The notes under the pieces were generated by a model that was not told where the DNA came from, searched no databases, and worked only from the letters and a program-made list of their open reading frames with translations. Shown in pieces: positions 17,236-24,776 of a stretch of 64,000 nucleotides of DNA. The position numbers and the translations under genes are program-made. Within the stretch, counting starts at the first letter, position 1. Each line of letters starts with the position of its first letter. Origin of the DNA: Vampirovibrionales bacterium (GTDB lineage Bacteria > Cyanobacteriota > Vampirovibrionia > Vampirovibrionales > Vampirovibrionaceae); assembly GCA_029262635.1 (NCBI GenBank), contig JAJCZA010000024.1, positions 1 to 64,000 of the forward strand, given 5' to 3'.

Positions 17236-17906
17236 ATGACTTTACAGACAATGGCAATGAATAAGCTTATCAAGGGTGTTCAGCACTTTCAGGGATATGT
17301 ATTTAACGAAAAGCAGGCCTTATTTCAGTCTCTGGCCAAAGGGCAGGCCCCCAAGGTTTTATTTATTACCTGTTCTGACTCTCGAGTGGTTCCGGCATTA
17401 ATTACCCAAACGAATCCGGGGGAACTGTTTGTTATTCAAAACGCAGGCAACATTATCCCCCCCATGGTGCCTTACAAGGTGGGGTAGGGGCTTCCATCGA
17501 GTATGCCATTTCCATTTTGAAAGTCGAGCATGTGGTGGTGTGCGGTCATAGCCATTGTGGTGCTATGGGGGCTTTGTTGGATCGTCAGCACTTTGAAGAC
17601 TTGCCTGAAACGATTAAACAATGGCTTCATTTCGCGGAAACCACAAAAACCAGGGTGGATAGTGATGAAGAGTCTCGTAGCGAAGAGCAGACCATTGAAG
17701 CCTATGTGGATCAAAATGTATCCGTTCAGTTGAATCATTTAAAGACCCTTCCGTCGGTCGCTTCTCGAATGGTTCAGAAGAAACTGCAACTCCACGGCTG
17801 GGTTTTTCATATCGAAACCGGCGAAATAATGGTGTGTGATCCCGATTCTGGTCAGTTCTCTCCCTTTATGGATTATTATGCCCGTGAACGTCTGGCGACA
17901 ACTTAA
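17236..17906 (+). pseudogene. Beta-carbonic anhydrase with a one-base frameshift
   Basis: The enzyme would convert CO2 to bicarbonate. The first part carries LFITCSDSRVVPALITQ (zinc Cys and the CxDxR dyad) and runs to a TAG at 17485-17487. The second part, in another frame, carries EHVVVCGHSHCGAMGALL (zinc His and Cys). A run of seven C at 17458-17464 sits exactly where the frames part. With eight C the product reads IIPPHGALQGGVGASIEYA, the expected family sequence, so one C is missing here. All zinc ligands are intact otherwise. It may be a real loss, a phase-variable homopolymer or a base-calling error. AAAAGG places the start at the ATG at 17236; ATGs at 17227 and 17230 are alternatives. 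Confidence 0.85.
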
Positions 17907-17921
17907 TTTTTAAAGCGCATT

Positions 17922-19088
17922 TTAAAGATTGTTAATGGTTGCGGTATCCAGCACATGCTTTATTTGGGGCAAGGCCAGGGATAGAGCATGGTTTAATGCG
18001 CTCTCAGGCTCGTAAAGGGCTTCATTCAGGTTAAATTGGTCGTTGACCAGAGGAAAGACACGCACGTTATCAGGCAAGATCAGCCCGGGCTCCTGTTGAC
18101 CGCAAAAAATAAATACAGGTTTATCTTTTGCGGATTCAATTAAATAGCCGGTGGCTTTACCAGACAAAGACTGTGGATCCAGCTTGCCCTCAGTGGTAAT
18201 AATCAGCGAACTTTTCTCGATTTGCTCCGGGATTCCTAGAAAATCACAAAGCAATTGGGAACCCGGTAGAAGTTGGGAACCCGGAATATGGCACAACCCG
18301 AACGCCAGTCCGCCTGCGGCCCCTGAACCTGGGAGGAGAGAGAAGTCTTCTTCTAAATCTCGATGGAAGACTTCAGCAATACGGCTTAACTCCCGTTCAA
18401 GATATTCCATATCCGCTTCGCTGGCACCTTTTTGTGGCGCGAAAATAGGGACACAGCCCATTGGGCCTAGAAGCGAAGTGTTGACATCAGAGACGATAAC
18501 GACGTCTAGATTCTCTGGAAATGGTGAGGAAGGCGGAATAAGCTGATGAATGTGAACCAAGGCCGATGCGTTTAGTTTAAACTGAATCGGGTTATGATTC
18601 TTATTATAAAATCGGCATCCGAGCGCTTGTAGTGCCCCAACACCTGCGTCCGTAGACGCACTACCCCCCAATGTTACCAGAAGGGTCCATTTTTTATTAG
18701 GTGTCATTTGGGTCATATTCTGAGCCAGAAGAATGAGCTCACCCACCCCGTAAGAGGTGGCTTCCATAGGAGCTTTCTCCTTTTGAGGGAGTCGATTCAT
18801 CCCATGGGCCTGTGCCGCTTCAATAACAATGAGTCGGTTTCTCATATGAACAAGATAGGAGGCTTCGACAGATTGTTCAGGTAGTGGGCCGTTAACAGTG
18901 GCTGTGATATTCTGAAATTCCGAGTCACACCAGGACAAAATGGCTAATGTATCATCACCACCATCGGTAATCGGGGTTAGCTGGGACGAAAGACCTTGTT
19001 GAACCAAAAATTCAGTAATAATTGTTCCAGCCTTTAGCGCTGGGAGGGAACCTTTAAAACAGGCGGGAGCCACCAGAATATGGGCCAT
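17922..19088 (-). CDS. Glycerate kinase (type I, GlxK/GarK family)
   Basis: The enzyme phosphorylates glycerate to 2-phosphoglycerate. Family motifs are clear: the start HILVAPACFKGSLPALKAG, TPITDGGDDTL near residue 42, TLGGSASTDAGVGALQALG near residue 125, and GSGAAGGLAFG near residue 260. The 388-aa length is normal. The ATG at 19088 is chosen because the family starts there; longer in-frame versions to 19163 lack similarity. It is convergent with the carbonic anhydrase, with only 15 bases between stops, and divergent from malQ. Confidence 0.92.
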   Translation of the reverse strand: MAHILVAPACFKGSLPALKAGTIITEFLVQQGLSSQLTPITDGGDDTLAILSWCDSEFQNITATVNGPLPEQSVEASYLVHMRNRLIVIEAAQAHGMNRLPQKEKAPMEATSYGVGELILLAQNMTQMTPNKKWTLLVTLGGSASTDAGVGALQALGCRFYNKNHNPIQFKLNASALVHIHQLIPPSSPFPENLDVVIVSDVNTSLLGPMGCVPIFAPQKGASEADMEYLERELSRIAEVFHRDLEEDFSLLPGSGAAGGLAFGLCHIPGSQLLPGSQLLCDFLGIPEQIEKSSLIITTEGKLDPQSLSGKATGYLIESAKDKPVFIFCGQQEPGLILPDNVRVFPLVNDQFNLNEALYEPESALNHALSLALPQIKHVLDTATINNL

Positions 19089-19241
19089 GGGATTCTTTCT
19101 ATTTGCTTCGGCTGTCAGAATAATCATAGCAGACGATGGAAAACTCGGGGAAACATAGAACACTATCGATAGTCGCTTCAGCCTAGATGTGTTAATCTAT
19201 GTGTTGTTTTATTAGGCACGCTTTTTGGAGATTAATTTTCA

Positions 19242-21512
19242 GTGAACTCAATGAACCATGATGATTTTTATACTTTAGTGAAACGTTACGGCATGGATAC
19301 GGGTTACACCAATATTTGGGGGGAATATCAAAACGCGCCGGATGAAACATTAATCCACATTTTGAACACATTGGGTGTTTCCGTGAATGATGCACAGGAT
19401 AAGACGGCTATTTTAAGGGCCCTTCAACAATTCGATGACCAGCGATTAAACCAAATACTAGAGCCGGTTCTGGTCGTTCGGGAAAGCGATCATCCCATTA
19501 AGGTCAGGGTTCGCTTACCTAAGCAGGATACCTCTTGTGCCATTCAATGGGAACTGACAGAGGAAGTGTCAGAATCCACTGAAAAAGCCACGATTCATCA
19601 AGGCACCTTTATCCAAGATGATTTGCAATGGCAAACCAGCGGGACACTGGCTGACGGGACCGTCATTGACGAATATGACTGGGAAGTCCCGGTTGCATTG
19701 CCGTGGGGCTATCATTTGCTTTCATTCTTTAAAACGCCGGAAGGAAAAAAAGAACCCATGGCCGAAATGGCATTGATTATGGTGCCCAATCAATGCTACT
19801 CGCCGGATGCTCTTGAACGGGGAAGCCGAGTCTGGGGGCCGGCTGTTCAACTTTACGCTTTTCGATCCAAGCGCAATTGGGGCATGGGCGATTTTACGGA
19901 TCTGAAAAATGTGGTCTCATGGTGCAGCCAAAATGGATCGGGCATTGTGGGCCTGAACCCGCTTCATGAGATGTTTCCTCACCAGTCTCGTCATATTAGC
20001 CCTTACTCGCCTTCAACCCGATTGTTTCTCAATACTTTATACCTTGATATTGAAGCCATGGACGACTTTAATGAATGTAAAGACATTCAGGACAAAGTAC
20101 AATCCGAACCCTTTCAGTCGAGGCTCGCTCGATTACGGGAGCAGGACATGGTGGATTATGCTCAGGTGGCGGAGATAAAGCGCCCCTTAATGGAGCAACT
20201 TTTTGCCCACTTTGAAAAAGAACATTTAAATCAGAAAACTCAACGAGGTAAGGCGTTTCAGCAGTTTTTACAGGAGCAAGGACGTCCTTTATACCAACTG
20301 GCTTTATTTCAGGCCCTACAGGCGTTCCGTTACAAGAACGATATGCACCAGTGGGCGTGGCAGTCCTGGGGTGATGATTTCGCCTCTCCTTTGGCTAAAG
20401 GCGTTAAGGCATTCGAAGCCAATGAAACGCATCAAAAGCAAATCCAATACTATTTATACCTTCAATGGCAAGCTCATTTACAGTTAAGCGAAGCCAAAAA
20501 CGAAGCGAAGGCGCTCAACATGCCAGCAGGTCTCTATCTGGACCTGGCAGTGGGTAGCGATATTTCCGGAGCGGAAGTGTGGACGGACTCCGAGTTGTTT
20601 GCGCTGAATATGAATGTGGGATGCCCACCCGATGAGTGCAACCAGAAAGGCCAAGATTGGGGATTACCACCAATGATCCCTTCTCAATTGCGTGAACGAG
20701 CCTATACCCCGTTTATTCGGATTTTACGCCAAAATATGGCTTATGCGGGGGCTTTACGACTGGATCATGTGATGGGGTTAATGCGGCTATTCTGGATTCC
20801 AAAGGGTCAGCCGGGCACAAATGGTACGTATGTCCAGTATCCATTTGATGATCTGTTGGGTATTCTGGCGTTGGAAAGTCATCGGAACCAATGCATTATC
20901 ATTGGCGAAAATCTGGGGACAGTACCAGAACGCGTCCAAGAAAAAATGGATGAGTGGGGTATTTTATCCTATAAAGTATTCCTTTTTGAGCGTTATGCTC
21001 TGGGAACATTCAAACCAGCCAAGGATTACCCCAAAGAAGCGCTGGTTGCCCTGAGCACTCACGATTTGCCCACGATTCAAGGGTTTTGGGCCAGCGAGGA
21101 TATTCGTATCCGGGAGCAACTGAATCTCTATCCCAACGACGAGTTCCGGGTGGCTCAAATTAATAACCGGGTCGACGAACGGCAAGGCGTTCTTGAACTT
21201 TTACAACAAGAGAATCTATTGCCCGAATCATTAAAGGGCCAACTGGCGGAATCGATTCCCGATATCTCGCCAGAGTTGGTGTTGGCACTCCATGAGTTTC
21301 TGGCCCGGACGCCCTGTTCTGTTTTCATGGTTCAGCTTGAAGATTTATTCGATCAACGAAAGCAAATTAACTTGCCCGGTACCGTGGATGAATACCCAAA
21401 CTGGCAGCGTAAGGTTATGGCCGATTTAGAGGACTGGTCCTCGGATCCCCGAATGCAAAAACTATTGGAAAAAATGAAGCAAGCTTATGGCTCACTGGTA
21501 CAAACATCTTAA
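19242..21512 (+). CDS. malQ: 4-alpha-glucanotransferase (GH77)
   Basis: MalQ disproportionates malto-oligosaccharides and works in glycogen or maltodextrin turnover. The C-terminal GH77 barrel has SPYSPSTRLFLN, the catalytic Asp region LRLDHVMGLMRLFWIP near residue 503, GENLGTVPERV with the catalytic Glu near residue 552, and LSTHDLPTIQGFW near residue 605. The N-terminal 200 residues match the extra beta-sandwich of the longer MalQ type. GTG at 19242 is preferred because GGAG lies 11 bases upstream; an ATG at 19251 is the alternative. The 3' end overlaps the next gene. Confidence 0.95.
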   Translation: MNSMNHDDFYTLVKRYGMDTGYTNIWGEYQNAPDETLIHILNTLGVSVNDAQDKTAILRALQQFDDQRLNQILEPVLVVRESDHPIKVRVRLPKQDTSCAIQWELTEEVSESTEKATIHQGTFIQDDLQWQTSGTLADGTVIDEYDWEVPVALPWGYHLLSFFKTPEGKKEPMAEMALIMVPNQCYSPDALERGSRVWGPAVQLYAFRSKRNWGMGDFTDLKNVVSWCSQNGSGIVGLNPLHEMFPHQSRHISPYSPSTRLFLNTLYLDIEAMDDFNECKDIQDKVQSEPFQSRLARLREQDMVDYAQVAEIKRPLMEQLFAHFEKEHLNQKTQRGKAFQQFLQEQGRPLYQLALFQALQAFRYKNDMHQWAWQSWGDDFASPLAKGVKAFEANETHQKQIQYYLYLQWQAHLQLSEAKNEAKALNMPAGLYLDLAVGSDISGAEVWTDSELFALNMNVGCPPDECNQKGQDWGLPPMIPSQLRERAYTPFIRILRQNMAYAGALRLDHVMGLMRLFWIPKGQPGTNGTYVQYPFDDLLGILALESHRNQCIIIGENLGTVPERVQEKMDEWGILSYKVFLFERYALGTFKPAKDYPKEALVALSTHDLPTIQGFWASEDIRIREQLNLYPNDEFRVAQINNRVDERQGVLELLQQENLLPESLKGQLAESIPDISPELVLALHEFLARTPCSVFMVQLEDLFDQRKQINLPGTVDEYPNWQRKVMADLEDWSSDPRMQKLLEKMKQAYGSLVQTS

Positions 21513-21921
21513 ACCCAGCCTGATTTTATCTCTGGTTGCTGGAGTACTGCTTTTGCCGTTAACCGGTTGGTGTACGAAATGGATGGAGTTTGCCAGCGAA
21601 CAGGCAGGCCGCTGGGAGCGGATTTACTATATTGATGGGGATTCCATCAAGCTTGAGCGTCATGACAAAGCAGGCGATGAGCAAAACCTCTTCCGTTACT
21701 GGTATCGGGAAGAATATCTGGATCCGGCACGGCCTATTGATCAAGCCTTTTTAATGGAAGCCGACTGCGGAAAACGACGGTACCGCATTTTAAAATCCCA
21801 GAACTTGCCGGATGGCGCGCCCGCTCCCTGGCACGAAGAAGTGTGGTATATCGTAACAAACGCCCAATTATCGGGTGAGCTTCGGGCTTATGCTCATGTG
21901 TGCGGCATGCAGGGTCAGTAA
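21487..21921 (+). CDS. Small exported protein, surface-adhesin-E-like
   Basis: The ATG lies inside the end of malQ (26-base overlap), suggesting coupled translation. Residues 8-28 form a signal peptide (LILSLVAGVLLLPLTGWCT). The mature 115 residues follow the pattern of the small beta-rich surface-adhesin E group: ERIYYIDGDSIKLER, then a central FRYWYREEY strand, ADCGKRRYRIL, and a final Cys in YAHVCGMQ. The two mature cysteines could form a disulfide. The assignment is by pattern only and the function is unknown. Confidence 0.65.
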   Translation: MAHWYKHLKPSLILSLVAGVLLLPLTGWCTKWMEFASEQAGRWERIYYIDGDSIKLERHDKAGDEQNLFRYWYREEYLDPARPIDQAFLMEADCGKRRYRILKSQNLPDGAPAPWHEEVWYIVTNAQLSGELRAYAHVCGMQGQ

Positions 21922-21985
21922 TAAACTTACTGTACCAATTTAAATATTAAGTATTCATTTATTCCATTTAATAAACATAAGATTA

Positions 21986-21994
21986 TGCTATATT
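21986..21994 (+). promoter_or_regulatory. Extended -10 promoter for the non-coding RNA candidate
   Basis: TGCTATATT, of the TGn-TATATT form, places a start near 22001-22003. There is no good -35, which extended -10 promoters can do without. Confidence 0.5.
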
Positions 21995-22001
21995 AGAATC
22001 A

Positions 22002-22398
22002 CGGGGTTAAAAATCTGTTCCACCTCAGGCAATGATGGCCTGTAGAAAGAAAAAGTGATCAACGTTTTTTTAAACTCGGTTAGATCGGATGATTTTATCG
22101 TTTTCCCGAATGGATGCGGGTGTTTTTAGCAAGACCATGACGTGTCAATAATCACATTGACGAGACGTGCTTTCTCTTCTTATTTAGCTTCATGAAAGCG
22201 CACTCATCAATCCGTGTCGGGAGAACTGTTTCATGATTAGAAAAGCCAAGAGAAGAAGGCGCGATCCCGCTGATAGGATAAATCGATGGATGAGTGCGTC
22301 AATCGCCCGGTTATTCATTGTGAAAACAGCGTAATAAAACCAAAATAGGTGCGTAACATTCCACGTCGTCCGAGATAAACCTTCGGGCGATTTTTTTT
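22002..22398 (+). ncRNA. Structured non-coding RNA candidate, about 400 nt, unknown family
   Basis: There is no reading frame of note in this stretch, but it has its own promoter (21986-21994) and a terminator at the end. Inside are several stems: CAGGC/GCCTG at 22026-22042, GTCAA/TTGAC at 22144-22161, a long-range perfect ten-base-pair stem between 22199-22208 and 22289-22298 enclosing 80 nt, and GGTTATT pairing with AATAAAACC around 22309-22340. The length is like that of RNase P RNA or tmRNA, but none of their conserved blocks is present. It may be a lineage-specific RNA. Expression is unproven. Confidence 0.5.
22366..22398 (+). terminator. Rho-independent terminator of the non-coding RNA candidate
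   Basis: TCGTCCGA and TCGGGCGA pair (one G-T) around a nine-base loop, directly followed by eight T. Confidence 0.85.
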
Positions 22399-22462
22399 GT
22401 AAAAACTGCCATAAATGTCACTGGCTCAGGTCTTTTGCCAAAAATCTCTTTAAAAAATCTGT

Positions 22463-22491
22463 TTGACAGCCCAATCCATTCCACCTAACAT
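22463..22491 (+). promoter_or_regulatory. Promoter for the two small orphan genes
   Basis: A perfect -35 TTGACA at 22463-22468, a 17-base spacer and TAACAT at 22486-22491. Confidence 0.55.
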
Positions 22492-22526
22492 ATTACAATA
22501 ATAGTGAACTAAAAAGGAGAAAGCTA

Positions 22527-22868
22527 ATGCTTCCCTCTATTCAAACATCAAAACCTATCCAGTTCGGCATACGTCTTGATATTGAAGGGTTTGAGAGTAG
22601 ACAAGAACAAGACATCGCAAACTATTTAAGCAGTCATTTTAATACCTTACCCGATTCAGTCAATTTTACTGTCCGACCTGACGGAGACGATGGTATGAGA
22701 ATCGCTGTTCACAAAGATGTCGTCTCCGTTGCATATGCTCTTGTGAGAGACCTCTATAGTTCTTCTTTAGATGAAAGAATTCAAGAAACTATGGCAAAAT
22801 TAGAACAAGAATTACATCAAGCTTGTCTTGATCTTAATTTCTGGAGTCGGTCAGGAAAGGAATCTTAA
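22527..22868 (+). CDS. Orphan small protein with early QFG motif
   Basis: The ATG follows a strong ribosome site (AAAAAGGAGAAAGCTA). The 113-aa protein begins with a short polar lead ending in KPIQFGIRLD, then an alpha/beta-like middle (EQDIANYLSSHFNTLPDSV, VNFTVRPDGDDGMRIAVHKDV) and a helical end (LDERIQETMAKLEQELHQA). No signal peptide, cysteine pattern or known domain is seen. It shares its early QFG motif with the genes at 39322, 63195 and, as RFG or TFG, 22911 and 57940. It sits 42 bases before the next gene and is likely co-transcribed with it. Confidence 0.7.
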   Translation: MLPSIQTSKPIQFGIRLDIEGFESRQEQDIANYLSSHFNTLPDSVNFTVRPDGDDGMRIAVHKDVVSVAYALVRDLYSSSLDERIQETMAKLEQELHQACLDLNFWSRSGKES

Positions 22869-22910
22869 TCCTTTGCTGAGAAAATTTGAATAAATACTTA
22901 GGAGAATACC

Positions 22911-23186
22911 ATGCCCCTCAATATGCCACAAACCCGTTTTGGCGCTGTTTATAACAACCCATTAGCAATTCTTAAAACAGAAGAAGATTTTGAGCCTTTT
23001 TACGTTGGTAGGAAATTTTACTATGCTACAGATGATGCAAAAAGTCAGGATTTAACGACTATTCGCACGCTAAATGAAGATATTAGAGAGGCAATAAAAA
23101 CCGAAACAAATCAGAGGATTCTTAAAATTCAAGAAAAATCAGAAAGAGTACAAAAAGAACTCGCCGCCAAGGCCATTGATGGTTAA
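22911..23186 (+). CDS. Orphan small protein with early RFG motif
   Basis: The ATG follows TTAGGAGAATACC, a strong ribosome site. The 91-aa product starts MPLNMPQTRFGAVYNNP, has an aromatic middle (DFEPFYVGRKFYYATDDA) and ends in a charged helix (LKIQEKSERVQKELAAKA) that looks like coiled coil. No known domain. A decayed segment right after it (23220-23324) ends in a similar charged helix (SVKRELAVKV), as if the gene had once been duplicated. Confidence 0.7.
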   Translation: MPLNMPQTRFGAVYNNPLAILKTEEDFEPFYVGRKFYYATDDAKSQDLTTIRTLNEDIREAIKTETNQRILKIQEKSERVQKELAAKAIDG

Positions 23187-23219
23187 ATGGAATGAGCTTA
23201 TTAAGTATTACAACTCTTC

Positions 23220-23324
23220 TCACAAATAATTCCTTACCAAGGAAAGACTCTTGAGCTTGCCGCCTCCGAAGAATTAGAAAGCGTAAAAAGAGAACTTGCC
23301 GTCAAAGTAACGACTGGAAAATAG
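23220..23324 (+). pseudogene. Decayed tail of a gene related to the preceding one
   Basis: An open stretch of 34 codons without a start ends ESVKRELAVKVTTGK and a stop, resembling the end of the 22911-23186 product (ERVQKELAAKAIDG). Stops close the frame upstream. It is best read as the remains of a tandem duplicate. Confidence 0.4.
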
Positions 23325-23419
23325 CCCACATAGGCTAAACCAATTGGTTTTTGTTGTTTCATCAAATTTTCTGGTAAAGTATAAGTATGAATGGTTATTA
23401 ACATAGGACACCACATCTC

Positions 23420-23704
23420 ATGAATATGAAACTCGGTTTGCTTTTCTCTTTGGTTACCCTCATCGCGCTCTGTTCTGCAATCAATGCCTGGGCTGTCGAT
23501 TCCGTTGAACGGTTGGAAGTCCATGACGTGACCTGTGTAAAAGCCCGAAAGCGATTCCATGAAGAGGCTCGTCGGCAATGCATCACCGAGGGAAACCAAC
23601 TGCAAAGCTCTATCCCAAAAGAATGCGAAGCCGTTAAAGACCCTTACACCGGATTGGACCGTGTGGTTCAGCATGGTGAGGTGAAGTGCACCATTCGAAA
23701 TTAG
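23420..23704 (+). CDS. Small exported protein with four cysteines
   Basis: The 94-aa protein has a clear signal peptide (LGLLFSLVTLIALCSAINAWA, cleavage near residue 25). The mature part has four cysteines (VTCVKARK, RRQCITEG, PKECEAVK, VKCTIRN) that could form two disulfides. It is otherwise polar and unlike any family I recognise. It is convergent with the dipeptide epimerase gene, and the two overlap by four bases at their stops. Confidence 0.65.
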   Translation: MNMKLGLLFSLVTLIALCSAINAWAVDSVERLEVHDVTCVKARKRFHEEARRQCITEGNQLQSSIPKECEAVKDPYTGLDRVVQHGEVKCTIRN

Positions 23705-24759
23705 TGCGGGTTAAAACGAGAAATCACCCCAATGCCCGGCCGATCGGGAAGGGTGATCTCACTGCCTTTGAATAGAAGCCCTTCGTAAGGGTCGTTCGCA
23801 ATGAGCAGGCAGGCGTCGAGATCCGCATAATCAACCAACGGCGCAAGATGAGCAAAAGCCGTTACCGAAATAGAGGTTTCAGCAAACCCGCCTAGCATGA
23901 CTTTGAGGCCATGCTCCCGAGCCGCATAAATCATTCGTTTTGCCTCAGCGAGCCCGCCGGTTTTAGTATGCTTCAGGTTGATGGCGTGAAACAGATCGGC
24001 ACATCGAGGAACATCTTTCAGGGTATGACAGTTCTCATCCGCCATAATGGGGACGGCTCCCTCGCTTTTCAGACGAATATAATCCGAATCGGGCGAAGCC
24101 AGCTGAAGAGGGGCTTCAATAAACTCGATGCCCAATTCATAGAGCTTATCGCTTATAGAAAGCGCTTCATCAAGAGTCCATCCCGCGTTGGCATCCACTC
24201 GGAGCGTTGCTTTTGGGGCCATGGCTCGAATAAGCCGAAGAATTTCCAAATCGTCAGGACCGCCAAGTTTGATTTTCAGAACATCATAACCTCGCTCCAG
24301 AGCGATTTTTGTTTTATGTCGTACGGTTTCCGTATCAGCAATGCCAATGGTGTAAGAGGTTTTAGGAAGAGGCGTAGGCTCAAGCCTCCAGAAAGTATAA
24401 AGGGGCTGTTGTCGAATTTTCCCTACCAAATCATGAAAAGCGATTTCCAGCCCGGCTTTGGCGGCCATGTTTTCTGGGTATTGGGCCAGGCGTTGTTCGA
24501 GTTCCGGCAAATCCAGCGGATTGAGGCCTTCGAGTGCTTGCTCTTGAACTAATCGATCATAAAAGGCCATTACCGTTTGGTACGTTTCACCATAGAACGA
24601 AGACGGAACAGCCTCACCAAGGGCAAGTAAGGTTTCTCCCCGGTGCAGGTAGGTGAGTTCAACCCGAACCGTCCGGGCGACTGTTTTGATGCTTCTCGAA
24701 ATACCAAAGGGAAACTCCATGGGAAGTTCCATAAGGTGCCATGAAAATTGAAAAGTCAT
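23701..24759 (-). CDS. Dipeptide epimerase (enolase superfamily, L-Ala-D/L-Glu epimerase type)
   Basis: The protein has the muconate-lactonizing-like barrel. The catalytic Lys pair is in YDVLKIKLGG near residue 162, metal ligands are in LRVDANAGWTLDEA (Asp near 190), FIEAPL (Glu) and IMADENC (Asp), and the second Lys is in NLKHTKTGGLAEA. The DxD/E pattern near the C-terminal end (ADLDACLL) is that of dipeptide epimerases, used to recycle murein peptides. It is the last gene of the leftward run that starts with the acyl-CoA dehydrogenase fusion, 17 bases after the preceding stop. The exact dipeptide specificity is not provable by eye. Confidence 0.88.
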   Translation of the reverse strand: MTFQFSWHLMELPMEFPFGISRSIKTVARTVRVELTYLHRGETLLALGEAVPSSFYGETYQTVMAFYDRLVQEQALEGLNPLDLPELEQRLAQYPENMAAKAGLEIAFHDLVGKIRQQPLYTFWRLEPTPLPKTSYTIGIADTETVRHKTKIALERGYDVLKIKLGGPDDLEILRLIRAMAPKATLRVDANAGWTLDEALSISDKLYELGIEFIEAPLQLASPDSDYIRLKSEGAVPIMADENCHTLKDVPRCADLFHAINLKHTKTGGLAEAKRMIYAAREHGLKVMLGGFAETSISVTAFAHLAPLVDYADLDACLLIANDPYEGLLFKGSEITLPDRPGIGVISRFNPH

Positions 24760-24776
24760 TTATTTACTCTAACAGA

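Noticed and set aside
22002-22398. RNase P RNA, tmRNA or 6S RNA in the gap
   Set aside because: None of the conserved blocks (GAGGAAAGTCC, ACAGAA; GGGGCTGA and TCCACCA; the 6S closing stem with central bubble) was found, so only an unnamed candidate is reported.
23911-24552. 213-codon open frame on the plus strand
   Set aside because: It is the antisense of the dipeptide epimerase gene.
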